Shown here piece after piece: positions 1 to 9,527 of a stretch of DNA of 64,000 nt (its first letter is position 1; every line of letters begins with the position of its first letter). Location of the stretch: NCBI GenBank assembly GCA_051883695.1, contig JBJEUF010000034.1, forward strand, positions 8,737 to 72,736. Reading direction: 5' to 3'. Position numbers and translations under genes: made by a program. Under the pieces are notes generated by a model that searched no databases, was not told the origin of the DNA, and saw nothing but the letters and a program-made list of their open reading frames with translations. This DNA is from UBA11524 sp051883695. Lineage in GTDB: Bacteria > Bacillota > Clostridia > Christensenellales > Aristaeellaceae.

Positions 1-229
1 GCGCCTCCAGAAGGGTGTCCAGACGATCCGTGAGCCTTGCGGATTCGTCCCTTGGAATCGCGCGGTGCCCGGTGAAGCAGACGGTCAGGTCCTTCCGGCC
101 GCGAAGCTGGGAATCGAATACCCTCTCGACCATTTCACGGGAAATGAAGGACAGCGGCTGACGCAGGGTGTCAGCCGCTTTTCCTGTATAGCGGGATGCG
201 CGGGGGGCACAGAGCTTGTACGTGCGCAT
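1..229 (-). CDS. SLOG/DUF1273-type protein, N-terminal part (cut by window edge)
   Basis: Reading leftward from an ATG at 227-229 gives 76 codons without a stop before the window ends, so only the N-terminus is present. Residues around 50-60 read VCFTGHRAIP, the nucleotide-binding loop signature of the DUF1273 branch of the SLOG (YpsA-like, Rossmann-fold) family; the 45 residues before it are an N-terminal extension I do not recognise. A GGAGG lies just upstream of the ATG, in the short gap after the lepA stop, so it is probably co-transcribed behind lepA. Family function is unsettled (proposed nucleotide or ADP-ribose ligand binding). The motif is clear; the fragment length limits confidence. 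Confidence 0.65.
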   Translation of the reverse strand, partial: MRTYKLCAPRASRYTGKAADTLRQPLSFISREMVERVFDSQLRGRKDLTVCFTGHRAIPRDESARLTDRLDTLLEA

Positions 230-246
230 GAATTCCTCCGTGGCGG

Positions 247-2052
<1,806 letters not shown>

Positions 2053-2095
2053 AGTCGTAGCCTCCGTTCAGAATAGGCATATCAATACAGATTGT

Positions 2096-2124
2096 ATTGT
2101 ACCTGATTTTCCGGAAGATTGCAA
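2096..2124 (-). promoter_or_regulatory. Sigma-A promoter for lepA
   Basis: On the minus strand, TTGCAA (2119-2124) and TACAAT (2096-2101) are separated by 17 bases, upstream of the lepA start. No transcript evidence. Confidence 0.65.
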
Positions 2125-2206
2125 GCATAACAATCATTGCCGCACCCGAAATCAGCCGTTCTGCGGCAGCCGTGACGGAAATGATACATTTTTGTCCTTT
2201 TGTGTA

Positions 2207-2235
2207 TTCCAAAATGACGTGAAATCTGTTATAAT
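2207..2235 (+). promoter_or_regulatory. Promoter for the secreted flavoprotein gene
   Basis: A perfect TATAAT (2230-2235) lies 56 bases before the start codon. The -35 at 17 bases is weak (TTCCAA, 2207-2212). Confidence 0.5.
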
Positions 2236-2291
2236 CATATCAACGCGGTTACACAGAAGAACCGTGAAACAAAGAAAGGGGATACCAGAAT

Positions 2292-4193
2292 ATGAAGCGT
2301 ATCATCGCAACCCTGCTCTCTCTGGCAATGGCTCTGACCATGGTGGTCATGCCCGTCTGTGCCGAGGATACCGCAGACGCCGATCTGATCGTGGTCGGTG
2401 CCGGCGGCGGCGGTATGTCGGCGGCTATCGCGGCTGTCGATGCAGGCGCTGAGAAGGTCATCGTGCTCGAAATGACGGCGAGGACCGGCGGCGCGCTGAA
2501 CTTCACCTCCGGCTCCATGTCCGCTGCCGGTACCATCATCCAGAAGGAAGAGGGAATCGAGGACAGCGTCGAGAGCTACATCGCCGATATCATCAACAAT
2601 GGCGATGACTTCGGCGGTCAGCCCAATGTGGAGCTGATCACCGTGTATGCCAACGAGGCCGCCGAGGTTTTCGACTGGCTGTATGAGGAGGGCCTGAAGG
2701 ACGCGACCTGGCGCGGCGCGAAGGCTGTGTTCGCTCCCGAGCACGCCCTGTATTCCGTGCCGCGTACCTACAAGCCCGCTTCCACCGATCCCAGCTACAA
2801 GTCCGCCGCCCATCAGGTGCTGGACAAGCTGATCGCTCAGGAGGACCGCATTGAGGTCATCACCCTGACCACTGCCAAGGAGCTGATCGCCAACGATAAG
2901 GGTCAGATCACCGGCGTGAAGGCCGTCGGCCCCGATGGCGAGGTGACCTACACCTCCCGGAACGGCGTGATCGTCTGCACCGGCGGCTACTCCTCCAACA
3001 GCAAGCTGATGGGTCAGTACGCTGCCGAGGGTGAGTACTATCTGGCCGGCGGCGCTCCCGGCGCGGACGGCTACGGCATCTATATGATGCAGCAGGTCGG
3101 CGCGGGCATCACCGCGATGAACGCCATCCCGACCTTCCCCATGGGTCTGGTGCAGAAGGATGATCCCACCCGTGGTCAGATCGCTTCCACCTACACCTGG
3201 AAGACCGGCGGCATCGTCGTCAACCAGAACGGCGAGCGCTTCTGCAACGAGACCGAGGAGACCGTCTCCATCCGCGAGGTCGCCCTGGAGCAGCAGCCCG
3301 AGGCCGTGCAGTATGATATCTATACCGACAAGATCCTTGCGGATCTGATGAACACCGGTTCCTCCATCTTCATGAAGTACTACTTCTACGAGGGCGGCGC
3401 CGGCGCGCATGTGATGTATTCCGCCGATTCCATCGAGGGTCTGGCGGAGGCCATCGGCGTTCCCGCCGAGAACCTCAAAAAGACCATCGAGACCTACAAC
3501 GCTGCCGTGGATGCCGGCGTGGATGCCGAGTTCGGCCGCAAGCTGGACGGCACCGACACCAACTACAACCTGGCGATCAACAAGATTGAGGGCGAGAAGT
3601 ACTACGCCATCCGTCTGCACGCGCTGTGTGTGATGACCCTGGGCGGCGTGACCACCAACGCCAACATGCAGGTGCTGGATGAGTCCGGCAACGTGATCCC
3701 CGGCCTGTATGCAGCTGGCGAGTGTGTCGGCGGCATTTGGGGCAAGTTCGTCTCCGGCGGCACCGGCGTCATGGGCCCGATCGTCTTTGGCCGTATCGCT
3801 GCCCGTCATGCCATGAGCAACGAGATGGCTGAGGGCTACACCGTGGCGCCTGCCGTCAACATGCTGGATGCCTCCCTGTTTGAGAAGGACACGGCTGTCG
3901 AGGAGAAGTTCGACATGACCCGCGCCCTGAAGGACGGCGAGTACGAGGCGACCGTCGACGGCCAGAACGGCCCCATGACCGTGAAGGTTGTCATCGCCGG
4001 CGGCGTGATCTCCGAGGTGGTCATTGTGTCCAACAATGAGACCCAGGCGATTGCGGCTGCCCCGCTCGCTTCCATCCCCGCTGCCATCGTGGCTGCCAAC
4101 AGCGCCACCGTGGACGCCGTTTCCGGCGCGACCCTGACCTCCAACCGCATCATGAATGCCGTGGCTCTGTGCCTGGAGCAGGCGGCGGAGTAA
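2292..4193 (+). CDS. Secreted FAD-dependent reductase with C-terminal FMN-binding domain (fumarate/urocanate reductase-like)
   Basis: A 633-residue exported flavoenzyme. Residues 1-24 are a Sec signal peptide ending VCA/ED, with no lipobox. A dinucleotide-binding loop GAGGGG (36-41) starts the FAD domain of the fumarate reductase/succinate dehydrogenase flavoprotein family, which closes with the typical GLYAAGE and GGTG segments near 475-500. Residues about 540-633 are an FMN-binding domain with DAVSGATLT (608-616), the ApbE flavinylation motif; Thr614 is the likely site of covalent FMN. In characterised relatives such as Shewanella UrdA the FMN domain is N-terminal; here it is C-terminal. 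It probably passes electrons to an extracellular small-molecule acceptor. The substrate cannot be read from sequence. Monocistronic, with its own promoter and terminator. Confidence 0.88.
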   Translation: MKRIIATLLSLAMALTMVVMPVCAEDTADADLIVVGAGGGGMSAAIAAVDAGAEKVIVLEMTARTGGALNFTSGSMSAAGTIIQKEEGIEDSVESYIADIINNGDDFGGQPNVELITVYANEAAEVFDWLYEEGLKDATWRGAKAVFAPEHALYSVPRTYKPASTDPSYKSAAHQVLDKLIAQEDRIEVITLTTAKELIANDKGQITGVKAVGPDGEVTYTSRNGVIVCTGGYSSNSKLMGQYAAEGEYYLAGGAPGADGYGIYMMQQVGAGITAMNAIPTFPMGLVQKDDPTRGQIASTYTWKTGGIVVNQNGERFCNETEETVSIREVALEQQPEAVQYDIYTDKILADLMNTGSSIFMKYYFYEGGAGAHVMYSADSIEGLAEAIGVPAENLKKTIETYNAAVDAGVDAEFGRKLDGTDTNYNLAINKIEGEKYYAIRLHALCVMTLGGVTTNANMQVLDESGNVIPGLYAAGECVGGIWGKFVSGGTGVMGPIVFGRIAARHAMSNEMAEGYTVAPAVNMLDASLFEKDTAVEEKFDMTRALKDGEYEATVDGQNGPMTVKVVIAGGVISEVVIVSNNETQAIAAAPLASIPAAIVAANSATVDAVSGATLTSNRIMNAVALCLEQAAE

Positions 4194-4213
4194 TCCCGGA
4201 TACTACCCAAACG

Positions 4214-4245
4214 GGCTCCCTTGCACGCGCGAGGGAGCCTCTTTC
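4214..4245 (+). terminator. Terminator of the flavoprotein gene
   Basis: An 8-bp stem GGCTCCCT/AGGGAGCC (4214-4221, 4232-4239) is followed by a T-rich TCTTTC, 20 bases after the stop codon. Confidence 0.65.
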
Positions 4246-4254
4246 AGTGTCCAT

Positions 4255-4281
4255 CAAAAAGGCCTCCCATGTCCGGGAGGC
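4255..4281 (-). terminator. Terminator of plsY
   Basis: On the minus strand, the stem GCCTCCC/GGGAGGC (4275-4281, 4262-4268) is followed by CCTTTTT, just past the plsY stop. Confidence 0.75.
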
Positions 4282-4292
4282 AAAGGGAGGTT

Positions 4293-4898
4293 TTACTGCT
4301 TCTTCTCGCCGAGCTTGCGTTCCGTCCCCTTCAGCAGGCGGCTGATGTTCTCATGGTGCCGCCAGATGACCAGCGCCGCCACCGCGACGGCCCATGGAAT
4401 GGCGATCCAGTGCGTCATGCCGGTCACGATCTCATGAACGGTGACCATGATCGCAAACAACGTGACCAGGCTGATGCTGCCAAGGGAAACGTACCGGGTG
4501 ATCGCGATAATGACGAGGGTGATGACGTAGACGATGATCGCTTCGGGCATGTAGGTGAGGAAGATCGCGCCGCACACGCAGGATACGCCCTTGCCGCCCC
4601 TGAACTGGAAAAACACAGGCCAGACATGACCGACAATGACGAACACCGCCGCGATGAGCTTGCCCTCAAAGCCGCAGAGGGCATTGCCGATGATGGATGC
4701 AATGAGCGCCTTGAGCACATCGCCGACAAAGACGATGATGCCGCCCTTGATCCCCATGGCGCGCAGCGCGTTGGTGGCACCGGTGTTGCCGCTGCCGACC
4801 TCGCGCAGGTTCGGGCCGCCCATCAGCCTGGATGCAATCATGCCCACGGAGATCGAACCCAGCAGATAGGCAATGATGGCTGTAAGAATGTACATCAT
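4293..4898 (-). CDS. plsY: Acyl-phosphate:glycerol-3-phosphate acyltransferase PlsY
   Basis: A roughly 201-residue polytopic membrane enzyme that transfers the acyl group of acyl-phosphate to glycerol-3-phosphate, the first step of phospholipid synthesis. The PlsY motifs are present: SGNTGATNALR near 40-50, GHVWPVFFQFRGGKGV near 90-105, and a third conserved block containing SLGSI. I place the start at ATG 4898 (or the next codon, 4895): an AAAGG precedes it by about 11 bases. An in-frame GTG at 4910 would lie directly on that ribosome site. It lies just downstream of der on the same strand, a common Firmicutes pairing. Confidence 0.95.
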   Translation of the reverse strand: MMYILTAIIAYLLGSISVGMIASRLMGGPNLREVGSGNTGATNALRAMGIKGGIIVFVGDVLKALIASIIGNALCGFEGKLIAAVFVIVGHVWPVFFQFRGGKGVSCVCGAIFLTYMPEAIIVYVITLVIIAITRYVSLGSISLVTLFAIMVTVHEIVTGMTHWIAIPWAVAVAALVIWRHHENISRLLKGTERKLGEKKQ

Positions 4899-4957
4899 AC
4901 GTAACCGCACCTTTCTATCAACCGACGATCGGTCTGTAAAAGCAGAATACCGGTCGG

Positions 4958-6292
4958 TTATTTGTCGTCCTTCTTCTTCTCGCGGAGGATGAATCGGATG
5001 GGAGTCCCGGTGAAGTCAAAGGTCTTGCGGAAGTAGTTCTCCAGATACCGCTCGTAGGCGAAGTGCATGAGCGTCTCGTCGTTGACGAACAGGATGAACA
5101 GGGGCGGGCAGGTCGCCTGCTGCGTGATGTAGTAGATTTTGAGGCGGCGGCCATTGGTGGCGGGGGGCTGCAGATCGGCGGTTGCATCGGTGAGCACATC
5201 GTTGAGCACGCCGGTGGGAATGCGCTTGCAGCACTGGGCCCAGACCTGATCGACCATATCCATGACGGTGTGCACGCGCTGTCCTGTTTTTGCGGACAGG
5301 AAGAGCACGGGCGCATAGTCCATGAACTTCAGGTCATCGAGGACTTTCTTCCTGTAGGCTTCCAGCGTGCCGGTTTCCTTTTCGATCGCGTCCCATTTGT
5401 TGACGACGACGATCACGCCCTTGCCCTCCTCGCGGATCAGCCCGGCGATCTTTGTGTCCTGCTCGGTCACGCCGTCCTGCGCGTCGATCAGCAGGAGCGC
5501 GACGTCGCAGCGGCGAATCGCGGCGATGGAGCGCAGCACGCTGTAGCGCTCCAGGCTTTCATCCTCGATCTGGCTCTTGCGGCGGATACCGGCGGTGTCG
5601 ATGATGTTGTAATCCGTCCCGTTGACGGTCAGCTTCGTGTCAATCGCGTCCCGGGTCGTGCCGGCGATGTCGGAAACCATCGTGCGCTCCTGACCGAGGA
5701 GCCTGTTGACCAGCGAGGATTTTCCGACGTTCGGTCTGCCGACAACCGCCAGCTGCAGAATATGGCCTTCCTCCTGCATTTCGTCCGCGTCGGGCGCGGG
5801 GAGCCGCTCGCAGATGGCCTCCAGCAGATCGCCAAGGCCCATCATGTTCGCCGCGCTGATGCCGATGGGATCGCCCAGGCCCAGCTCATAGAACTCGTAG
5901 ATGCTGTCGTTCAGGCTGATGTGATCGACCTTGTTGACCACCAGCAGGAGCGGCTTGTGGGTCTTGCGCAGGAGATTGGCAACCTCGCGGTCGTCATCGG
6001 TCAGACCGTCGCGTCCGTCCGCGAAGAAGCAGATCACATCCGCCGTGTCCATGGCGATTTCCGCCTGGCGGCGCATCTGGGACAGGAGCACATCATCGCT
6101 CCGGGGGTCAATGCCGCCCGTGTCGATCATGGTGAAACGGCGGTTCTGCCATTCCACGTCACAGTAGATGCGGTCGCGGGTCACGCCGGGCGTATCCTCG
6201 ACGATGGAGATCCGCTTGCCGGTGATCCGGTTGAAAAAGGTTGATTTGCCAACGTTCGGCCGTCCGACGATGGCAACGAGGGGCTTAGCCAT
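4958..6292 (-). CDS. der: Ribosome biogenesis GTPase Der (EngA)
   Basis: A 444-residue protein with two tandem GTPase domains and a KH-like C-terminal domain, needed for 50S subunit assembly. Each G domain has GRPNVGKS (near residues 10 and 185), DTxG in switch II and NKxD. The start is ATG 6292, giving MAKPLVAIVG, with GGAGG 9 bases upstream. A longer reading to 6337 has no ribosome site. The start lies inside the end of the DUF512 gene (8-base overlap), so translation of the two is probably coupled. Confidence 0.97.
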   Translation of the reverse strand: MAKPLVAIVGRPNVGKSTFFNRITGKRISIVEDTPGVTRDRIYCDVEWQNRRFTMIDTGGIDPRSDDVLLSQMRRQAEIAMDTADVICFFADGRDGLTDDDREVANLLRKTHKPLLLVVNKVDHISLNDSIYEFYELGLGDPIGISAANMMGLGDLLEAICERLPAPDADEMQEEGHILQLAVVGRPNVGKSSLVNRLLGQERTMVSDIAGTTRDAIDTKLTVNGTDYNIIDTAGIRRKSQIEDESLERYSVLRSIAAIRRCDVALLLIDAQDGVTEQDTKIAGLIREEGKGVIVVVNKWDAIEKETGTLEAYRKKVLDDLKFMDYAPVLFLSAKTGQRVHTVMDMVDQVWAQCCKRIPTGVLNDVLTDATADLQPPATNGRRLKIYYITQQATCPPLFILFVNDETLMHFAYERYLENYFRKTFDFTGTPIRFILREKKKDDK

Positions 6293-7601
6293 TTGTACAT
6301 TCCTCCCGTCCGGAAATCGCGCGCCAGAAGCCTTCACCGCTGCTGTCGGTGATTCTGAGGGGGGCGGGCAGCGCCTTGCGCACCTCCTCGACGGTCATAT
6401 CATCCAGAAACATATCGCCCTCGGCACGGATCATGCTGCGGACAATGAGAATCTCATCCGCAACGACATCCCGGCACTGCGCCACCAGATCGCCGCCGGT
6501 GATGAGCCCGGCGACCGTGACCGTTTCGCCGAAGAAGCGGTTGATAATGGGGCGCACCTCAACGGTCGTGCCCTTCGGGGCATACTGATTGGCGAGCTGC
6601 TGCAGGAAGGGCGCGACGGAGGTGCCGGTCGCGATGCAAAGCCGTCGCGGCGGCGTTTCAGCCACCGGGTCATCCTCCGCGGCGAATCTGAGGTCGGTCT
6701 CGAACATGCGCAGCATCCCGACGCCGTTTTCGATCTGCGGATAGTCCTCGTAGGCCTCATCCTCGGGCAGCGGCAGACCGCTCAGGCAGTAGAACTCATC
6801 CGCCGGAAAGACGAAGCGCGTGCCCATCGTACGCAGGAACCGCTGCTGCAGCGGCAGGACCGAACGGATCAGGTCAGCCGCCGTTTCCGCATCGTAGGGC
6901 TTGATGCAGGGGAGCCCGTCGCGATACTTCGTAAGTCCGATGGGCACCAGCGCAACCGATTGGGCCGCGGGCGCAAGGGATGCGAGATCGTCGATGGTTT
7001 TCATCATCTGCTCGCCGTCGTTCCAGCCCGGGCAGAGCACGACCTGACAGTGAAAGCGTATGCCCTTTTCCTTCAAAAGGCGCAGCTTGTCCATGATCTC
7101 TGCGGCCTTCGGATTGCGCAGGAGCTTCACGCGCATTTCCGGATCGGTGCATTGCACAGAGATGTACAGCGGGCTGACCTTCCGGCGGATGATCCGGTCG
7201 AGCTCCTGATCGTCGATGTTGGTCATGGTGATGTAGTTGCCCATCATCAGCGACAGCCGCCAGTCATCGTCCTTGACGTAAAGCGTGCGCCGCATCCCCG
7301 GCGGCATCTGGTCGATGAAGCAGAAGATGCAGTGATTCCGGCAGGGTCGGGGACTGGAGATGATGGTCTGATCCAGCGTGAGGCCGAGCGGCTCCCAGTC
7401 CTCCTTGCGCACACGGATGATCCTTCTCCCGCCGTCCGGCCGCAGGACCGACATCTCAAAGCGTGCCTGGGCGGTCAGCGCCTGATAATCAATCTGGTCG
7501 ATGATGGGCTCCCCGGCGATGGACTCAAGCACATCGCCCTTTTGCAGTCCGAGCCTGTCGGCGATTGAACCGGGCTGTACATGGGTGATCTCTGTGGGCA
7601 T
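6285..7601 (-). CDS. DUF512 family PDZ / radical-SAM-like iron-sulfur protein
   Basis: A 438-residue protein with three parts. Residues 1-60 form a PDZ-like domain. The middle is radical-SAM-like, with Cys87, Cys91 and Cys94 in PCRNHCIFCF. The C-terminal DUF512 domain covers about 230-430. This architecture is widespread in Clostridia, usually next to der as here. The reaction is not established. AAGGAGG lies before ATG 7599-7601. It heads the DUF512-der (perhaps plsY) transcript from a strong promoter at 7679-7707. Family assignment is firm; function is unknown. Confidence 0.88.
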   Translation of the reverse strand: MPTEITHVQPGSIADRLGLQKGDVLESIAGEPIIDQIDYQALTAQARFEMSVLRPDGGRRIIRVRKEDWEPLGLTLDQTIISSPRPCRNHCIFCFIDQMPPGMRRTLYVKDDDWRLSLMMGNYITMTNIDDQELDRIIRRKVSPLYISVQCTDPEMRVKLLRNPKAAEIMDKLRLLKEKGIRFHCQVVLCPGWNDGEQMMKTIDDLASLAPAAQSVALVPIGLTKYRDGLPCIKPYDAETAADLIRSVLPLQQRFLRTMGTRFVFPADEFYCLSGLPLPEDEAYEDYPQIENGVGMLRMFETDLRFAAEDDPVAETPPRRLCIATGTSVAPFLQQLANQYAPKGTTVEVRPIINRFFGETVTVAGLITGGDLVAQCRDVVADEILIVRSMIRAEGDMFLDDMTVEEVRKALPAPLRITDSSGEGFWRAISGREECTNG

Positions 7602-7678
7602 GGCTCAGTTCCTCCTTGAGGGTGACTCGAACTTGACATCACAAACAGGAGATACGCAGTCTCCGCGCATCATCGCCT

Positions 7679-7707
7679 ATTATGCGGGATATCACGCCAA
7701 AAGTCAA
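7679..7707 (-). promoter_or_regulatory. Sigma-A promoter for the DUF512-der transcript
   Basis: On the minus strand, TTGACT (7702-7707), a 17-base spacer and CATAAT (7679-7684). Confidence 0.75.
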
Positions 7708-7845
7708 GGAGAATGCTGGCACAACGGCCTCAAAACCTTTGCGTTGCCCTGAAATGCCAGCCTTCAGCCATACCTGACAGATTCCGTCATGGCGTATCGC
7801 GGGGAATCCGGCGCACATCCTAATGCCATGAGGAGGATGAGTGCC

Positions 7846-9111
7846 ATGGCGATCTACCGCATCAGGCATTGTGAGCGGCTCTCCGGGGAAGTGAGCATTC
7901 ATGCGGCCAAGAACGCCGTTCTGCCGCTGATGTGCGCAAGCCTGCTGACAAGGGAGCCCGTGACCATCGAGCATGTGCCCAATCTGACGGACGTGCACAC
8001 GCTGCTGGATATTCTGGCGGACTGCGGCGTATCCATCCGTCGGGAGGGGGATATGCCCGGGGCGCTGACGCTGTGGACGGAGGAACCGCAATCGCCGTCC
8101 ATGCCGGATCTGCTTAGCCGGATGCGGGCGTCGGTGCTGGTGATGGGGCCGCTGCTGGCACGGACGGGCTATGCGCGGGTCTCTCTGCCGGGGGGCTGCG
8201 CGATCGGACAGCGACCGATTGACCTGCATATCAAGGGCATGGAAGCCCTTGGCGCACAGGTGCAGCTGACGCCCGGCTCCGTGACCCTGCAGGGGAAGCT
8301 GCGCGGCGGCAACGTGTATCTGGACTTTCCCAGCGTGGGCGCGACGGAGAACATCGTGCTGGCTGCTGTGCTGGCCGAGGGGACAACGCGGATTGACAAT
8401 GCCGCCAAGGAGCCGGAAATCGTCGACCTCTGCGCGTGCCTGTCAGGGATGGGCGCGATCATCAGCGGTGCGGGCACGGGCACGATTACCATTGAGGGAC
8501 AGCCGGCCCTGCATGGGTGCGTTTTCCGCCCCATACCGGATCGGATTGAAGCGGGCACGATTCTGTGCGCTTCCGCCATGACGGAGGGCAGCGTCCTGCT
8601 GCGGGGCGTCCGGCCGGATCATATGCGGGCCGTTCTGTTCAAGCTGACGGAAACGGGCGTGACGCTCCGGGAATCGCCTGCGGGGCTGCGGATCACCGGG
8701 CGGGGAAGCCAGCCCGTGCAGGTCAGGACGCTGGCGTATCCGGGCTTCCCCACGGACATGCAGGCGCCCATGATGGCGCTGGCCCTGCGGCTCCGGGGCA
8801 CCTCGGTCTTTCTGGAAACCGTCTTTGAGAACCGCTTCATGCACGCCCGGGAAATGGCGCGGCTGGGGGCGGGCATTCAGATTGAGGACAGGATTGCTCT
8901 GGTGAACGGCGGTCACATCCTTGCGGGGACCGATGTGACCAGCACGGATCTGCGCGGCGGCGCGGCGCTGATACTGGCCGGCCTTGCGGCGGAGGGAGAA
9001 ACCGTGCTGCACGATCCCAACGGACACATCGCCCGGGGATATGAGGATCTGCCGCGCATGCTGAACCATCTTGGGGCGCAGATCACGGTGGAGGATGTTC
9101 CTGTCCGTTGA
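7846..9111 (+). CDS. murA: UDP-N-acetylglucosamine 1-carboxyvinyltransferase MurA
   Basis: A 421-residue EPSP-synthase-fold enzyme that transfers enolpyruvate from PEP to UDP-GlcNAc, the first committed peptidoglycan step. Lys22 (AAKNA) and the catalytic Cys118 in GGCAIGQRP are present, so the protein should be fosfomycin-sensitive in principle. It has the usual family length. ATG 7846 is chosen over upstream in-frame ATGs because AGGAGG at 7831-7836 is 9 bases before it. It stands alone: its neighbours face other ways, and the region beyond it holds a decayed MATE gene. I could not find a clear promoter in the 7710-7830 gap. Confidence 0.95.
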   Translation: MAIYRIRHCERLSGEVSIHAAKNAVLPLMCASLLTREPVTIEHVPNLTDVHTLLDILADCGVSIRREGDMPGALTLWTEEPQSPSMPDLLSRMRASVLVMGPLLARTGYARVSLPGGCAIGQRPIDLHIKGMEALGAQVQLTPGSVTLQGKLRGGNVYLDFPSVGATENIVLAAVLAEGTTRIDNAAKEPEIVDLCACLSGMGAIISGAGTGTITIEGQPALHGCVFRPIPDRIEAGTILCASAMTEGSVLLRGVRPDHMRAVLFKLTETGVTLRESPAGLRITGRGSQPVQVRTLAYPGFPTDMQAPMMALALRLRGTSVFLETVFENRFMHAREMARLGAGIQIEDRIALVNGGHILAGTDVTSTDLRGGAALILAGLAAEGETVLHDPNGHIARGYEDLPRMLNHLGAQITVEDVPVR

Positions 9112-9131
9112 ACTCCTCGCGCAGGAATCCT

Positions 9132-9450
9132 CGTTTTGTTCCTTTGACAGTGTGGCGGTTTGGTGCTATCTTTATGGCATCGGCAGCGCCCGGGCGCCGA
9201 CGGTCATTTTCCCGGCGTCCTTCGTTGCCTTCCGGCAGGTGTACCTGTATGTGACGAGCCTGATTTTCACCCCGGAGCTTGTGGCAGCCCTGAGCGATTC
9301 CGCATGGCCCCGTTCCTTGTCCGGTTCAGCCTGATTGAAAACGAGCTTGATCTGGCGTTCCTCCCGATGGCGCTGGCGTTCCCGACGGGCTGGATGACGG
9401 CCTCCCTGCTGCTGATCATCTGCGATCGGCGCTCGCACCTGTTCCGGGCG
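9132..9450 (+). pseudogene. Remnant of a MATE-family efflux transporter (3' end, frameshifted)
   Basis: Translating from about 9130 gives a run containing VAFRQVYLYVTSLIF, typical of the penultimate helix of Clostridial MATE exporters. It stops at 9334. The last helix, with the typical PTGWMTASLLLII, continues in another frame at about 9380-9430. The upstream nine or so helices are absent because murA ends at 9111. The picture is a transporter deleted at its 5' end and frameshifted at least once. It has no start codon with a ribosome site. Neither reading frame alone should be annotated as a gene. Confidence 0.6.
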
Positions 9451-9481
9451 GAGATGGAGCCGAAGGCCGCTGTCCGAATCT

Positions 9482-9520
9482 GCATACAAATATCCCCGAA
9501 CCTGACAGAAGTTCGGGGAT
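9482..9520 (-). terminator. Terminator of the ABC-F gene
   Basis: A perfect 10-bp stem ATCCCCGAAC/GTTCGGGGAT (9492-9501, 9511-9520) lies just past the ABC-F stop. On the minus strand it is followed by ATTTGT, a modest U-tract. Confidence 0.6.
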
Positions 9521-9527
9521 GCATTGT

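Noticed and set aside
2235..3809. A 524-codon frame antisense to the flavoprotein gene
   Set aside because: Complement of a well-supported secreted enzyme; composition is His/Gly/Leu-biased with no domain.
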